Assembly (NCBI RefSeq): GCF_001440345.1
Contig: NZ_LJYX01000006.1
Coordinates: forward strand, 974,876-1,038,875
Source: Colwellia sp. TT2012
Lineage (GTDB): Bacteria > Pseudomonadota > Gammaproteobacteria > Enterobacterales > Alteromonadaceae
DNA: 64,000 nucleotides
Direction of reading: 5' to 3'
In this document: positions 18,717 through 29,270 of the stretch, piece after piece
How positions within the stretch are numbered: the first letter of the stretch is position 1
Layout of the letters: every line of letters begins with the position of its first letter
Program-made: the position numbers and the translations under genes
The notes under the pieces: model-generated
Told to the model about the DNA's origin: nothing
Seen by the model: the letters and a program-made list of their open reading frames with translations, nothing else
Databases searched by the model: none

Positions 18717-21700
18717 CTGAGATGCATACCGAAGAAATAGTAACGGAAGAGTCAAGCGTCTATCAGCCGCCTAAATTTATCCACTTACGTGTGCACAGTG
18801 ATTTTTCTATGTGTGATGGCTTAAAAAAGGTCAAACCGATAATTGCTCGAGCTGCGGAGCTCAATATGCCAGCGATAGCGCTGACTGACCAAACTAACTT
18901 ATGTGGTTTGGTAAAATATTACCATGCAGCTCACAATGCCGGTCTCAAGCCTATTATAGGCTGTGACCTTTGGGTGAAAAGTGATGAGTTGGCGGACGAG
19001 CTTTCACGAATAGTGGTGCTTACCACCAACAATGTTGGTTATAAAAATATCACTGAACTTATCTCTAAAGCCTATTTACGTGGACATATACAAAATAAAG
19101 CCGTTATTGATAAATCATGGCTGATAGAATACAAAGAAGGTTTACTCTTACTTTCTGGTGGTCGTGAGGGTGATATAGGAAAAGCCTTGCTAAAAGGTAA
19201 TGCTGATCTTGTTAATGAGATGGTTAGTTTTTACCAGCAACATTTTGATCGTTGTTTTTTTATTGAGTTAGTGAGAACGGGTCGCGAGGATGAAGAAAAC
19301 TATATTCACCTTGCCGTAGCCCTTGCAGAACAGCAAGATTTGCCCGTGGTTGCTACCAATGAAGTGATGTTTCTTTCACCAGAAGACTTTGACGCCCATG
19401 AAATTCGTGTTGCCATTCATGATGGTTTTACCCTAGATGATAAGAGGCGTCCTAAGCGATACAGTACTGAGCAGTATTTACGCAGCGAAGCCGAGATGTG
19501 TGAGCTGTTCAGCGATATCCCCGAAGCATTAGCCAATAGTGTCGAAATAGCAAAACGCTGTAATGTTACGGTTACTTTAGGTGAATATGTCTTACCAGAC
19601 TTCCCAACCGAAGGGCTGGAAATTAATGACTTCTTCATTAAAGTATCAGAAGAAGGTTTGGAAAAACGTCTTGACCAGCTTTTTGATCGTAATGGCGATG
19701 ACTTTTCTGACATTAGAGCACCGTATGACGAGCGTTTAAAAATAGAACTCGAAGTGGTTAATAACATGGGTTTTCCCGGTTATTTCCTCATAGTAATGGA
19801 GTTTATCCAGTGGAGTAAAGACCACAATATTCCTGTAGGCCCTGGGCGAGGTTCAGGTGCCGGCTCTCTGATTGCCTATTCGCTTAATATTACCGATATT
19901 GATCCCTTGAAATATGACTTATTATTCGAACGCTTCTTAAACCCAGAACGTGTTTCCATGCCCGATTTCGATATCGATTTCTGTATGGACAGGCGTGATG
20001 AAGTTATTGATCATGTGGCCGAGCTTTATGGTCGTGATGCGGTTTCGCAAATTATTACCTTCGGTACTATGGCGGCGAAGGCCGTTATCCGTGATGTTGG
20101 CCGTGTATTGGGTCATCCCTACGGTTTTGTTGATAGACTTTCAAAGCTTATTCCAACGACCCCAGGCATGACCTTAGCTAAAGCCTTTGAAGAAGAACCT
20201 AAGTTACCCGAGCTCTACGCTCAAGATACTGAAGTCAAAGATCTTATTGATATGTGTCGTATTCTTGAAGGTACAACACGTAATGCGGGTAAACATGCGG
20301 GTGGTGTGGTTATTTCTCCGACCACTATCACAGATTTTGCGCCACTGTATTGCGATGAGGAAGGTAAAAACCCGGTTACCCAGTTTGATAAAAACGATGT
20401 TGAAGATGCAGGTTTAGTTAAATTTGATTTCTTAGGTTTAAGAACACTGACCATTTTGCAATGGGCCATTGAAATGGCTGATGCAAAATTACTTAAAGTC
20501 GGCAAAGATCCTATTGATATCACCAAGATAGATCTTGAAGATAGAGCCTGCTATAAGATACTACTTGCCGCGAAAACGACGGCAGTATTCCAACTTGAAT
20601 CTAGCGGCATGAAGTCGTTAATTGATAAGTTAAAACCTGATTGTTTTGAAGATATCATCGCACTGGTGGCTTTATTTCGCCCAGGGCCTTTGCAATCAGG
20701 CATGGTTGATAACTTTATCGAACGTAAACATGGCCGTGAAGAGGTCAGTTATCCCGATGAAAAGTGGCAGCATCTTGACTTAAAACCTGTGCTCGAACCT
20801 ACCTATGGCATCATCTTGTATCAAGAACAAGTGATGCAAATTGCGCAAGTTCTAGCGGGTTATTCGCTGGGCGGTGCCGACATGCTACGGCGTGCCATGG
20901 GTAAGAAAAAACCGGAAGAAATGGCTAAGCAGCGCGCCGGCTTTGAACAAGGCGCCAGAGATCGAGGCGTTGATGGCGAATTGGCGATGAAAATCTTCGA
21001 TTTAGTGGAGAAATTTGCCGGTTATGGTTTTAATAAATCCCACTCTGCCGCTTATGCCTTAGTTTCCTACCAAACATTATGGATGAAAACCCATTTTCCT
21101 GGACCTTTTCTAGCGGCGGTAATGTCGGCAGACATGGATAATACCGAGAAAATTGTTATCTTGGTTGATGAATGTAGCAATATGGGCATCGATTTATTGC
21201 CCCCAGACGTTAATGCCGGACAATACAAGTTTACCGTCAATGATGACGATCAAATTGTCTATGGTATTGGCGCCATTAAGGGGGTCGGTGAAGGCCCAAT
21301 TGAAGCTATTATTTCCGCACGTCAAGCCGGTGGACCCTTTAGTGACTTATTTGATTTATGTGCACGCTTGGACTTAAAAAAGACCAATAAACGTGTTTTA
21401 CAAAAATTAATAAAATCAGGTGCCATGGACGCCTTAGGTCCCAAGTATCAAAAGGGTTCAACCACGGAGCAAGGAGCTAACCGAGCGGCACTATTTGAAA
21501 ACCTGCCCGAAGCTATTAAAGCGGCAGAGCAACATGCCAAAGCTGAGTCATTAGGCCAAAATGATTTATTTGGCTTAATTAATGATGAGAAAACTGATTC
21601 CAGACAAGCGTTTAAAGAAGTTAAAGCCTGGTCTGAAGAAGTTTGGCTTGATGGTGAAAAAGAAACCTTGGGGCTTTATTTAACTGGGCACCCGATCAAT

Positions 21701-22279
21701 CGTTATTTAAGTGAAATAAAAAAATATTCGACTAGTCGGCTCGTTGGCATGCAGCCAACCGGTCGTGATAATCAAGCGGTCGCCGTTGGATTAGTCATTG
21801 GGGTACGGGTGTTAGTCAATAAGCGCGGGCGGCGCTGGGCATTAGTTACCTTAGATGATAAGAGTGCCCGTATGGATATTCGCCTGTTTCCCGATGACTA
21901 TGATCGCTTTGCTGAGTTGCTGGTAAATGATGCTATTTTGGTTTGTAGTGGACAGGTCAGCTTTGATGATTATTCAGGTGGTAATACAATGACCGCTCGG
22001 GATATAATGACAGTCACTGACGCGCGCGAAAATTATCTTAGCTCTATTGATATTAAAGTCGATAACAGCTTGATAGCTGATAACTTTATTGAAAAGTTTG
22101 CCCAGGTATTAACGCCTTTTAAAGAAGGTACCTGTCTGGTAAGAGTTTTTTATCAGCGCGAAGAAGCTCAAGCTATACTTGAGCTCGGCGTACAATGGCG
22201 AGTAACGCCGACCGATATGTTGTTATATGAATTAAAAACATTGCTTGGTGAAGACAATGTCACCATGGAATTTAAATAA
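18713..22279 (+). CDS. dnaE: DNA polymerase III alpha subunit
   Basis: Replicative C-family polymerase. It has 1188 residues, slightly longer than the E. coli protein (1160). An N-terminal PHP domain begins with HLRVHSDFS (H24, H28). The palm aspartates are in [11 protein letters not shown] near residues 416-422. [10 protein letters not shown] lies in the polymerase core. A beta-clamp binding motif QNDLFG appears near residue 948, followed by an OB fold. The sequence is full length with no interruption. Its start overlaps the preceding mini-ORF. Confidence 0.98.
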   Translation: MTEMHTEEIVTEESSVYQPPKFIHLRVHSDFSMCDGLKKVKPIIARAAELNMPAIALTDQTNLCGLVKYYHAAHNAGLKPIIGCDLWVKSDELADELSRIVVLTTNNVGYKNITELISKAYLRGHIQNKAVIDKSWLIEYKEGLLLLSGGREGDIGKALLKGNADLVNEMVSFYQQHFDRCFFIELVRTGREDEENYIHLAVALAEQQDLPVVATNEVMFLSPEDFDAHEIRVAIHDGFTLDDKRRPKRYSTEQYLRSEAEMCELFSDIPEALANSVEIAKRCNVTVTLGEYVLPDFPTEGLEINDFFIKVSEEGLEKRLDQLFDRNGDDFSDIRAPYDERLKIELEVVNNMGFPGYFLIVMEFIQWSKDHNIPVGPGRGSGAGSLIAYSLNITDIDPLKYDLLFERFLNPERVSMPDFDIDFCMDRRDEVIDHVAELYGRDAVSQIITFGTMAAKAVIRDVGRVLGHPYGFVDRLSKLIPTTPGMTLAKAFEEEPKLPELYAQDTEVKDLIDMCRILEGTTRNAGKHAGGVVISPTTITDFAPLYCDEEGKNPVTQFDKNDVEDAGLVKFDFLGLRTLTILQWAIEMADAKLLKVGKDPIDITKIDLEDRACYKILLAAKTTAVFQLESSGMKSLIDKLKPDCFEDIIALVALFRPGPLQSGMVDNFIERKHGREEVSYPDEKWQHLDLKPVLEPTYGIILYQEQVMQIAQVLAGYSLGGADMLRRAMGKKKPEEMAKQRAGFEQGARDRGVDGELAMKIFDLVEKFAGYGFNKSHSAAYALVSYQTLWMKTHFPGPFLAAVMSADMDNTEKIVILVDECSNMGIDLLPPDVNAGQYKFTVNDDDQIVYGIGAIKGVGEGPIEAIISARQAGGPFSDLFDLCARLDLKKTNKRVLQKLIKSGAMDALGPKYQKGSTTEQGANRAALFENLPEAIKAAEQHAKAESLGQNDLFGLINDEKTDSRQAFKEVKAWSEEVWLDGEKETLGLYLTGHPINRYLSEIKKYSTSRLVGMQPTGRDNQAVAVGLVIGVRVLVNKRGRRWALVTLDDKSARMDIRLFPDDYDRFAELLVNDAILVCSGQVSFDDYSGGNTMTARDIMTVTDARENYLSSIDIKVDNSLIADNFIEKFAQVLTPFKEGTCLVRVFYQREEAQAILELGVQWRVTPTDMLLYELKTLLGEDNVTMEFK

Positions 22280-22357
22280 CTCGCTATTGAAAGGTATAAA
22301 TTTTAATAGCGTAAAACGATTTTAAAAATTAACTAGATTTATTAGGTAAAAATAAGC

Positions 22358-23314
22358 ATGTCATTAAACTTTTTAGATTTCGAGCTGCCTATTGCTGAGC
22401 TTGATGCAAAAATAGAAGAGCTAGAGTTAGTCAATAACGGCCAAGAACTTGATCTTGATTTAGACGATCAAATCAAGCAACTGCGTGAAAAAAATAAAGA
22501 ACAAACTAAAAAAATATTTGCCAACCTTGACCCCTGGCAAACCGCGCGTGTGGCACGTCATCCCCAACGTCCTTACACACTGGATTATATTCCTCGTATT
22601 TTTACCGAATTTGATGAGTTAGCCGGAGATCGCGCTTATGCTAATGATAGAGCTATTGTTGGCGGTACTGCGCGCTTAGATGGTCAACCAGTGATGATTA
22701 TAGGTCATCAAAAGGGCCGAGTAACCTCTGAAAAAATCAAGCGTAATTTTGGTATGCCACGTCCAGAAGGCTATCGAAAAGCCTTGCGTCTAATGGAAAT
22801 GGCCGAACGCTTTAATATGCCGATCATCACCTTTATTGATACACCGGGTGCTTACCCAGGTGTAGGTGCAGAAGAGCGAGGCCAAAGTGAAGCTATTGCC
22901 CGTAACTTAAAAGTAATGGCGCGGCTAACGGTACCTATTGTTTGTACCGTTATTGGTGAAGGCGGCTCGGGTGGCGCACTGGCGATTGGTGTTGGTGACA
23001 GAGTAAACATGTTGCAATATGCTACATATTCAGTAATTTCCCCAGAAGGTTGTGCCTCTATTTTATGGAAAACAGCCGACAAAGCCCCTACTGCGGCGGC
23101 TGCAATGGGCATAACCGCAACACGTATCAAAGAATTAGATCTGATCAATAGTATTGTTGAAGAGCCATTAGGTGGAGCACATCGCGATGTAGATCTGATG
23201 GCGGCTCATTTAAAACAAGCGCTTAAGAAAGATCTAGCCGAGTTAGCAGGCTTAAGTAAAGAAGAGCTTATTGAACAACGTTATGACAGATTAATGTCAT
23301 TTGGTTACTGTTAA
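22358..23314 (+). CDS. accA: Acetyl-CoA carboxylase carboxyltransferase alpha subunit
   Basis: Transfers carboxyl from biotin-BCCP to acetyl-CoA together with AccD. It has 318 residues, as in E. coli. It begins [20 protein letters not shown]. The crotonase-like core holds the oxyanion glycines ([14 protein letters not shown] near residue 207), with [18 protein letters not shown] before it. It ends at a compact terminator that abuts tilS. Confidence 0.98.
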   Translation: MSLNFLDFELPIAELDAKIEELELVNNGQELDLDLDDQIKQLREKNKEQTKKIFANLDPWQTARVARHPQRPYTLDYIPRIFTEFDELAGDRAYANDRAIVGGTARLDGQPVMIIGHQKGRVTSEKIKRNFGMPRPEGYRKALRLMEMAERFNMPIITFIDTPGAYPGVGAEERGQSEAIARNLKVMARLTVPIVCTVIGEGGSGGALAIGVGDRVNMLQYATYSVISPEGCASILWKTADKAPTAAAAMGITATRIKELDLINSIVEEPLGGAHRDVDLMAAHLKQALKKDLAELAGLSKEELIEQRYDRLMSFGYC

Positions 23315-23322
23315 TGAGTACT

Positions 23323-23350
23323 GCCAACGGCAACTAGCTGTTGGCTTTTT
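23323..23350 (+). terminator. Terminator between accA and tilS
   Basis: GCCAAC (23323-23328) and GTTGGC (23340-23345) form a 6-bp stem with an 11-base loop, followed by TTTTT. It ends two bases before the tilS ATG, so it occupies the place where a ribosome site would be. Confidence 0.65.
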
Positions 23351-23352
23351 CT

Positions 23353-24774
23353 ATGCAAAAAATAGCCTCAGTCATTCACGCTACCATTAAAAAATATCTC
23401 CAACCTTACGGAGATATTGAGCTTATTATTGCCTACAGTGGTGGGGTCGACTCACAAGTGCTCTTACATGCCATAGCGCATTTAAAAAAAAATAAAGTTA
23501 TTACTAATGCTATTACGGTTTGTCATGTTAATCATGGACTCAGTGATAATGCTTATCGCTGGCAAGAATTTGCTCAGCAAGAATGCGCTAAACTGTCATT
23601 TAACCTTATTGTTAAAAAGGTGCAGGTGCAGGTGCAAGCACAGCATTCGCTTGAAGCCTTGGCACGAGAGGCAAGATATCAAGCGTTAAGATCAGTGAGC
23701 AACAAGAAATCATTAATTTTAACTGGCCATCATAGTGATGATCAAAGTGAGACTTTTTTATTAGCACTTAAACGTGGTGCTGGTTTGAAGGGGTTAGCGG
23801 CCATGGCAGTAGTCTCTCAACTTGGTCAGCATTTATTGGTTCGTCCTTTACTGGCTATTTCTCGTCCAGAAATAGAAGCCTATGCTAAAGCTCATCAGCT
23901 TAGTTGGGTCGAAGATGAGTCAAACCTTGATACTTGTTTTGATCGTAATTTTATCAGGCAACAGCTTATGCCGCTTTTACGTCAACGCTGGCCCAGTATT
24001 AGTAACACCATTAATCGCAGTGCTAGCCATTGTTTAGCGGGACAAGAGTTATTAGATGAACTGGCTGAGCAAGACTTGAGCCTATGCAGAGCCAGTGAGC
24101 TGAGTTTGCATATTGAGCAGTTAAAGTTTTTATCAATAGCACGCTTTAATAACCTCATTCGCTTTTTTATGGCACAACATGCTTGCTTGATGCCAACGAC
24201 TGAGCAAGTTAAGCAAGTTAGACTGCAGTTAGAGGCCGGCGATGATAAAAACCCACAAATTAAAGTTGGACAACAGTTTTTTCGCCGCTTTAAAGGACAA
24301 TTGTTTTTAACGCCAGACTATAACGATATTAGTGACTGGCAAGGGCAAGTCGACCTCTGTGAACGCGTCTATTTACAAGGTAACCGACCTCAAGGTAATG
24401 GCCAGCAGAGCAAACGTTTATTGATTTTACCGGATAACTTGGGTGAGTTGGTTTTTAATATTAATAGCAAAAAAAATAACAATCAAGATAGGGCAATGCT
24501 CAGAATTTGCTTACCTAAACAAGGGCAGCAAGTCAGTGTTCGTTTTAGTCATCATAATCCTAAGTGCTTGCCTGATTTTAGACAGCATTCTCGTAAGCTC
24601 AAGAAGGTACTACAAGAGTTAAATATTGCCCCATGGCAGCGTAAACGCATTGCTTTTTTATATTATGATAGTGAGTTGGTCGCAGCGATAGGCCATTTTA
24701 TTTGTCAGCCCTTTATTGCTAATGACAGCGAAGCAGGCATGCTTATATCATCATCAGTTTCCGATAATAATTAA
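23353..24774 (+). CDS. tilS: tRNA(Ile)-lysidine synthase
   Basis: Modifies C34 of tRNA-Ile(CAU) to lysidine so it reads AUA. It has 473 residues from ATG 23353; a TTG 12 bases earlier lies within the terminator stem. The PP-loop AYSGGVDSQVLLHA is near residue 29, and the TGHHSDDQSETFLL motif near residue 130. The middle and C-terminal TilS substrate-binding domains end near residue 460. It has no Shine-Dalgarno sequence. Its neighbour accA is the usual one in gammaproteobacteria. Confidence 0.95.
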   Translation: MQKIASVIHATIKKYLQPYGDIELIIAYSGGVDSQVLLHAIAHLKKNKVITNAITVCHVNHGLSDNAYRWQEFAQQECAKLSFNLIVKKVQVQVQAQHSLEALAREARYQALRSVSNKKSLILTGHHSDDQSETFLLALKRGAGLKGLAAMAVVSQLGQHLLVRPLLAISRPEIEAYAKAHQLSWVEDESNLDTCFDRNFIRQQLMPLLRQRWPSISNTINRSASHCLAGQELLDELAEQDLSLCRASELSLHIEQLKFLSIARFNNLIRFFMAQHACLMPTTEQVKQVRLQLEAGDDKNPQIKVGQQFFRRFKGQLFLTPDYNDISDWQGQVDLCERVYLQGNRPQGNGQQSKRLLILPDNLGELVFNINSKKNNNQDRAMLRICLPKQGQQVSVRFSHHNPKCLPDFRQHSRKLKKVLQELNIAPWQRKRIAFLYYDSELVAAIGHFICQPFIANDSEAGMLISSSVSDNN

Positions 24775-25086
24775 ACTAATAAAAATTAACTACATAAGCT
24801 GAGCTCTGGATAATGAGTGCTTGATGGCTAAGTAAAAACAACAACTTACGATTATTAAGAATAAAATTTACGAAATTAGTCGCAATATATGTTATCAATG
24901 TTTCAATTTATTCGATTATCAAGGCAAAACGTTTATGAATAACAGGTTATTAATCGACGTTTTAACGCTGATAATCAGATAAAGGGGAATATTGAGCAAG
25001 TGCTGCTTATCCAGAGTTCAGGTTACATAGTGATACTGATATAAGTAATGAGCATACCCTCCCTAGACGCTAAATATTAAAAAATA
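24775..25086 (+). other. Intergenic stretch with no supported feature
   Basis: About 310 AT-rich bases between tilS and the bidirectional terminator. I see no conserved RNA, no open frame longer than 15 codons with a ribosome site, and no repeat. Confidence 0.5.
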
Positions 25087-25124
25087 AAAAGGCGGCCAGT
25101 ACAATTTTGTACTGGCCGCCTTTT
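25087..25124. terminator. Strong bidirectional terminator between tilS and sstT
   Basis: A perfect 18-bp stem: AAAAGGCGGCCAGTACAA pairs with TTGTACTGGCCGCCTTTT around a TT loop. A/T runs on both sides serve both converging genes. Confidence 0.96.
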
Positions 25125-25193
25125 ATTTTATGGCTTGTTTAACGTTTAACGTTTAGCTAATTAGATGTTCAGCTAAATGGACGAGGTTTAAGG

Positions 25194-26426
25194 TTACTTT
25201 AAGCTCTTCGTTATATGGTGTGATGCTGCCGCTGAAAATACTACATCCGTCGAGCTATTCAATGCAGTTTCGGCTGAGTCTTGAATAACACCAATAATAA
25301 AGCCAATAGCAACAACCTGCATAGCAATGTCATTATTGATGCCAAATAAGCTACAGGCTAAAGGAATAAGTAATAAAGAGCCACCAGCCACACCCGAAGC
25401 GCCACAAGCTGAAATAGAGGCGACCACGGAGAGTAATATCGCGGTGCCAAAACTTACTTCAATATTTAAACTATTTGCTGCCGCCAATGTTAATACGGTA
25501 ATGGTAATAGCAGCGCCTGCCATGTTAATAGTTGCGCCTAATGGAATCGACACCGAGTAGGTATCTTCATGTAAAGCTAACTTTTTACATAAGGCCATGT
25601 TCACCGGAATATTTGCAGCTGAACTACGGGTGAAAAATGCGGTAATACCTGACTCTCTAAGGCAAGTAAATACTAAAGGATAAGGGTTTTTCTTGGTGAT
25701 GATAAAGACAATAAGAGGGTTTACTAATAAAGCAATAATTAACATAGCGCTAAGTAACACGGCAACCAAGTGCGTATATTCGCCTAGAGTACTAAAACCC
25801 GTAGTCGCAATGGTATCGGCCACTAAACCAAAGATACCCAGTGGCGCAAAGCGTATTACCATGCGGACAATACTAGAAATAGCTTCGCTTAAGTCATGCA
25901 CCATGGCTTTACTTGACTCACTAGCATGTTTTAATGAAAAACCTAAACCCAAGCCCCAAGCAAGTACAGCGATGAAATTACCATTAGCAATAGCCGTTAT
26001 TGGATTCTCAACCACTTTAAAAGCCAGCGTAGCCAGCACTTCGGTTAATTTTTGCGGCGGATTAGCGCTAGCTCCGGCTAAATCTAAGGTCAGCACAGTG
26101 GGGAAGGCAAAACTTAATAATACCGCTATAAAGGCCGCACTTAGGGTACCTATTAAATATAAGCTAACGATAGGTTTTAATTCGGCACTACTATCGAGTT
26201 TTTGATTAGCAATAGCGGAGGTAACCAATACCAGCACTAGAATTGGAGCAACCGCTTTTAATGCGCTAACAAATAAACTGCCGAGCATGCCAAATTCCTT
26301 GGCTGACTCTGGTGATATGGTGGCAAATAGGCTAGCTAAAATAATTGCGATAATTATTTGGCTTACCAAACTGGTCGACTTTAATTTTTGAAAAAATGAT
26401 GTATTAGGTGTTGTTGCGCTGGTCAT
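25194..26426 (-). CDS. sstT: Sodium:serine/threonine symporter SstT
   Basis: Inner-membrane symporter of the dicarboxylate/amino acid:cation family. It has 410 residues with eight or more hydrophobic segments and two re-entrant loops. The serine-rich [20 protein letters not shown] and the [16 protein letters not shown] segment (NMxGAA, cation and substrate site) match SstT rather than GltP. It stands alone on the minus strand between two bidirectional terminator-type boundaries. Confidence 0.93.
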   Translation of the reverse strand: MTSATTPNTSFFQKLKSTSLVSQIIIAIILASLFATISPESAKEFGMLGSLFVSALKAVAPILVLVLVTSAIANQKLDSSAELKPIVSLYLIGTLSAAFIAVLLSFAFPTVLTLDLAGASANPPQKLTEVLATLAFKVVENPITAIANGNFIAVLAWGLGLGFSLKHASESSKAMVHDLSEAISSIVRMVIRFAPLGIFGLVADTIATTGFSTLGEYTHLVAVLLSAMLIIALLVNPLIVFIITKKNPYPLVFTCLRESGITAFFTRSSAANIPVNMALCKKLALHEDTYSVSIPLGATINMAGAAITITVLTLAAANSLNIEVSFGTAILLSVVASISACGASGVAGGSLLLIPLACSLFGINNDIAMQVVAIGFIIGVIQDSAETALNSSTDVVFSAAASHHITKSLK

Positions 26427-26567
26427 TGTTTAGCCTGTTACTCGGTGATTATTATTTATGAGGGAGGTTTTATCATTGAAGAATAGTCATTGTCTAGAGC
26501 TATTCGACCAACGAGGAGAATTAACCGCTAAAATGACTTTAGTCATAGAAATAAAAGACCATGCGGG

Positions 26568-26573
26568 TATAAT
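26568..26573 (+). promoter_or_regulatory. -10 box for the PhnA-like gene
   Basis: GGGTATAATTGCGCC: a perfect TATAAT, with a start expected near 26580. That would leave the ATG at 26589 only about 9 bases into the message, which favours the ATG at 26610. No good -35 is seen. Confidence 0.6.
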
Positions 26574-26609
26574 TGCGCCATTAATATAATGATCACCTTT
26601 GGAAACACT

Positions 26610-27179
26610 ATGCCTGCAGAACAAGCATTAAAGAACCGTAGTAATAATAACTGTGAACTATGTACTAGTAACGATGCCTTGGTCGTTTACCCGGTACCAC
26701 CAACAAGTGATTTAAGTGCTCAGCAGTCTATTTATATCTGTCAAAATTGCTTATCACAGATTGAAGGACAAAGTGAGTTAGACCTTAACCACTGGCGCTG
26801 TTTAAATGACAGTATGTGGAATCAAGAGCCTGCGGTGCAAGTTATGTCTTATCGAATGTTACAAAAACTCTCTGCGGAAAGTTGGGCACAAGATGCCTTA
26901 GAGATGATTTACATGGAAGATGAGGTGAAAAAGTGGGCCGAGCAGGGCATAGCCGCAGAGCGTAGTAATGGACCTACCCGAGATAGTAATGGTACAGAAT
27001 TACAAGACGGTGATAATGTTACCTTGATTAAAGATTTAAAAGTCAAAGGGGCAAACTTTACCGCCAAGCAAGGTACCATGGTACGTGGTATAACACTCAC
27101 GGAGAACCCTGAACATATTGAAGGTAAGGTGAATGGTACTCGTATTGTCCTAGTATCTGCTTTCCTGAAAAAAGCCTGA
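26610..27179 (+). CDS. PhnA/YjdM-family zinc-ribbon protein
   Basis: A 189-residue protein from ATG 26610 (MPAEQALKNRSNN), preceded by TTTGGAAACACT; an upstream ATG adds 7 residues. The N-terminal zinc ribbon has CELC and CQNC pairs. The C-terminal PhnA/YjdM domain has DSNGTELQDGDNVTLIKDLKVKG near residue 128. Despite the name, PhnA-family proteins are not established phosphonate enzymes and no phn genes are nearby. The function is unknown. Confidence 0.85.
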   Translation: MPAEQALKNRSNNNCELCTSNDALVVYPVPPTSDLSAQQSIYICQNCLSQIEGQSELDLNHWRCLNDSMWNQEPAVQVMSYRMLQKLSAESWAQDALEMIYMEDEVKKWAEQGIAAERSNGPTRDSNGTELQDGDNVTLIKDLKVKGANFTAKQGTMVRGITLTENPEHIEGKVNGTRIVLVSAFLKKA

Positions 27180-27273
27180 TATCAGCTTAACGATTCTAAT
27201 CGACTCAATGTTCGCGGTTGCTCTATGAACAAGTGATGCCAAGGTATGCTTTAATTAGCTAGGTTCAAACAAT

Positions 27274-27309
27274 AAAAAACGCTGTGATAGTGATATCACA
27301 GCGTTTTTT
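27274..27309. terminator. Bidirectional terminator between the PhnA-like gene and fur
   Basis: AAAAAACGCTGTGATA pairs perfectly with TATCACAGCGTTTTTT around GTGA. It serves the plus-strand gene and could also stop fur transcripts. Confidence 0.95.
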
Positions 27310-27375
27310 GTTTAGATAAGGTGTAAGTCGTTAGCTAAGTGAATCATTAGCGGCTAGCTCAAACGAGAAAACTAT

Positions 27376-27819
27376 TTATTGATGATTTTTTCTGAAAGAC
27401 TCACAAGCCTCTTGATCTTCACATTCACCATAAAGGTATAAGCTATGATTGGTTAGCTTTACCTTGTTAGCGACGGCAATATCTCTTTGTCTTTGCTCAA
27501 TCACGTCATCTTCAAACTCGACTACTTTACCACACTTTAAACAGACCAAATGGTCATGGTGCGCTTTATGAGCTAATTCAAATACTGACTTGCCACCTTC
27601 AAAATGGTGGCGGGTAACGATACCAGCATCATCAAATTGGTTTAATACTCGGTATACCGTAGCTAAGCCAATTTCTTCCTTTTGCTCTAGCAATATTTTA
27701 TAAACATCTTCAGCACTGATGTGCTGATTATTTGGCTGTTGAAGAATACTAAGGATTTTTATTCTAGGCAGGGTGATTTTTAATCCAGCTCTTTTAAGTT
27801 CTTCGTTTTGTTCAGCCAT
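27376..27819 (-). CDS. fur: Ferric uptake regulator
   Basis: Iron-responsive repressor, 147 residues. Winged helix in the first ~85 residues (ITLPRIKILSILQQ). The metal-site histidine run HKAHHDHLVCLKCGKVVEF is near residue 88, with the first cysteine pair; a second pair in GECEDQEAC lies near the end. It is downstream of fldA, but a terminator between them and a TATAAT near 27860 indicate its own promoter. I did not find a convincing Fur box in this promoter. Confidence 0.97.
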   Translation of the reverse strand: MAEQNEELKRAGLKITLPRIKILSILQQPNNQHISAEDVYKILLEQKEEIGLATVYRVLNQFDDAGIVTRHHFEGGKSVFELAHKAHHDHLVCLKCGKVVEFEDDVIEQRQRDIAVANKVKLTNHSLYLYGECEDQEACESFRKNHQ

Positions 27820-27930
27820 ATTAAGTCTCTAAAGTGATTAAGTAATGTAATATCAAAATTATAGGGGGTTATAGAGAAAGAGAAAAGCTTTAGTTTTATT
27901 CTTTGGTGAAATTATTAGTATTGTATAAAA

Positions 27931-27966
27931 AAGCTAAAAATAAAGCCCATTTAATCAGCTTTATTT
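27931..27966 (-). terminator. Terminator after fldA
   Basis: On the minus strand AAATAAAGC and GCTTTATTT form a 9-bp stem with an 11-base loop, and the descending arm continues into TTT. It separates fldA from fur. Confidence 0.75.
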
Positions 27967-27992
27967 CTATTATACCCCTGAGTAATGTAAGG

Positions 27993-28520
27993 TTATTTGG
28001 CAAATTCAGCCAAACACATTTCATCATTCAATTGCACGAGCCATTTATTAACACGTTCTTCAGTCAATTCACTTTGTCTGTCTTCATCAATACACAGACC
28101 GATAAAATTATTTTCATCAATAAGGGCTTTTGATGCTTCAAACTCATAGCTTTCGGTTGACCAGTTGCCAACAACGATAGCACCTTTACTCTCAACGATA
28201 TCTCGTAATGGCTCCATTGCATCACAGAAGTATTCGGAGTAATCCTCTTGGTCACCTAGACCATAGATAGCAACTAATTTGTCGGTGAAATCAATTTCTT
28301 CTAAATCAGGTAAAAAATCATCCCAATCACATTGGTTTTCGCCGTAATACCAGGTAGGAATGCCTAAAATCAGTAAATCAAACTCAGCAATTTCCTCTTT
28401 AGTACTTTTGGCGATGTCTTTAACTTCAACCATGTTTTTGCCAAGTTTCTTCTGGATCATCTTTCCAATTGCTTCAGTATTACCGGTATCACTGCCGAAG
28501 AATAAGCCTACGATTGCCAT
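27993..28520 (-). CDS. fldA: Flavodoxin I
   Basis: FMN electron carrier, 175 residues (long-chain type). The phosphate loop GSDTGNTEA is at residues 9-17. The FMN-stacking region is PTWYYGENQCDWDDF near residue 55, and GLGDQEDYSEYF near residue 95 is the second flavin loop. It supports MEP-pathway, methionine and biotin reactions. The ybfE-fldA-fur order is widely conserved in gammaproteobacteria. Confidence 0.97.
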   Translation of the reverse strand: MAIVGLFFGSDTGNTEAIGKMIQKKLGKNMVEVKDIAKSTKEEIAEFDLLILGIPTWYYGENQCDWDDFLPDLEEIDFTDKLVAIYGLGDQEDYSEYFCDAMEPLRDIVESKGAIVVGNWSTESYEFEASKALIDENNFIGLCIDEDRQSELTEERVNKWLVQLNDEMCLAEFAK

Positions 28521-28552
28521 GAAATTTTACCTTATGATGCTTTCTTAAAAAA

Positions 28553-28834
28553 TTACTTAACGTGTGCGGCTAATGACTCTATCAGCAGCGCTTCTATTAA
28601 TTCACTTCGACTCACTTGTTGAGTGTTAGCTAATTGCTCTAATTGTTCGAATAAACTGTGATGAACTTTAAACTCTACCCGCTTTAAGCCATTGTTTTTA
28701 TCGCGTTTAACTTGATTTCGTTTATTAATCTTTATTTGTACGCTGCGAGAATGAGGGTTAGTTTTCGGGCGGCCAGGGCGTTTGTCATTATTGAATAAAT
28801 CAATAGTGGTTAAATCGGTTATTTCTTTTGCCAT
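28553..28834 (-). CDS. ybfE: YbfE-like ribbon-helix-helix protein
   Basis: A 93-residue basic protein. The first half is rich in Lys/Arg/Asn (DKRPGRPKTNPHSRSVQIKI). The C-terminal half (RVEFKVHHSLFEQLEQLANT, then SRSELIEALL) fits a ribbon-helix-helix/CopG fold. The homologue in E. coli is annotated LexA-regulated and sits beside fldA. No SOS box is seen here; the gene follows the DUF2788 gene by 3 bases and is probably co-transcribed with it. Confidence 0.8.
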   Translation of the reverse strand: MAKEITDLTTIDLFNNDKRPGRPKTNPHSRSVQIKINKRNQVKRDKNNGLKRVEFKVHHSLFEQLEQLANTQQVSRSELIEALLIESLAAHVK

Positions 28835-28837
28835 GAG

Positions 28838-29059
28838 TTAACCCATACCCTGATTTTCCCAGACAAACTGGATAATACCCTTAACCACAAAACCGAAACA
28901 GCCAAAAAATAAAACAAAGTATACGACCACTTTACCCATTTTTGGCACATCGTTTTTATTCATCAAATCATGCATGGATAAGCCAATAAAACCAAAGATA
29001 AAAAGGAAAAATAAATTCAGGCCAATAGCCTCAATAAGCTCAAAATGTTCTACTAGCAT
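28838..29059 (-). CDS. DUF2788 family small membrane protein
   Basis: A 73-residue protein from ATG 29059 (MLVEHFELIEAIGLNLFFLF) with two hydrophobic segments (about residues 11-30 and 45-65) separated by HDLMNKNDVPKMGK. The frame extends back to 29134, but an extended -10 (TGCTATAAT) lies inside that extension, so the longer start would be upstream of the message. The family is found beside ybfE in Alteromonadales. The function is unknown. Confidence 0.75.
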   Translation of the reverse strand: MLVEHFELIEAIGLNLFFLFIFGFIGLSMHDLMNKNDVPKMGKVVVYFVLFFGCFGFVVKGIIQFVWENQGMG

Positions 29060-29119
29060 AGCGATTGATTGTTTCTTATACACTAAGGCCGAAAACATTA
29101 AGGCCAAAAAATTGGCGGG

Positions 29120-29128
29120 ATTATAGCA
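29120..29128 (-). promoter_or_regulatory. Extended -10 promoter for DUF2788-ybfE(-fldA)
   Basis: On the minus strand the sequence reads TGCTATAATCCCGCC, a perfect extended -10. The start would be near 29113. It decides the start codon of the DUF2788 gene. Confidence 0.65.
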
Positions 29129-29270
29129 TATCATTTACCCCAAGCCATTAGCATTTCTACCTAACGGTTAAATATTAACAATAGTGTTTGTTGGTACTCA
29201 GTATTTTGAACTTCATTAACGGTAGTAAGGTAGACTACTAAGTGTCATTTTTATATAGATTTATCAGTCG

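Noticed and set aside
20187..20526. Several 70-100 codon frames inside dnaE on both strands
   Set aside because: Shadows of a full-length, well conserved coding frame; no independent signals.
26589..26609. Upstream ATG as start of the PhnA-like gene
   Set aside because: It lies about 9 bases after the predicted transcription start and lacks a ribosome site; ATG 26610 has GGA at proper distance.
27820..27905. Fur box in the fur promoter
   Set aside because: No stretch resembled the GATAATGATAATCATTATC consensus beyond A/T richness.
27903..28133. A 76-codon plus-strand frame opposite the fldA end
   Set aside because: It spans the fldA terminator and is antisense to fldA; no ribosome site or recognisable features.
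29060..29134. N-terminal extension of the DUF2788 protein
   Set aside because: An extended -10 box lies inside it and the family is about 70 residues long.
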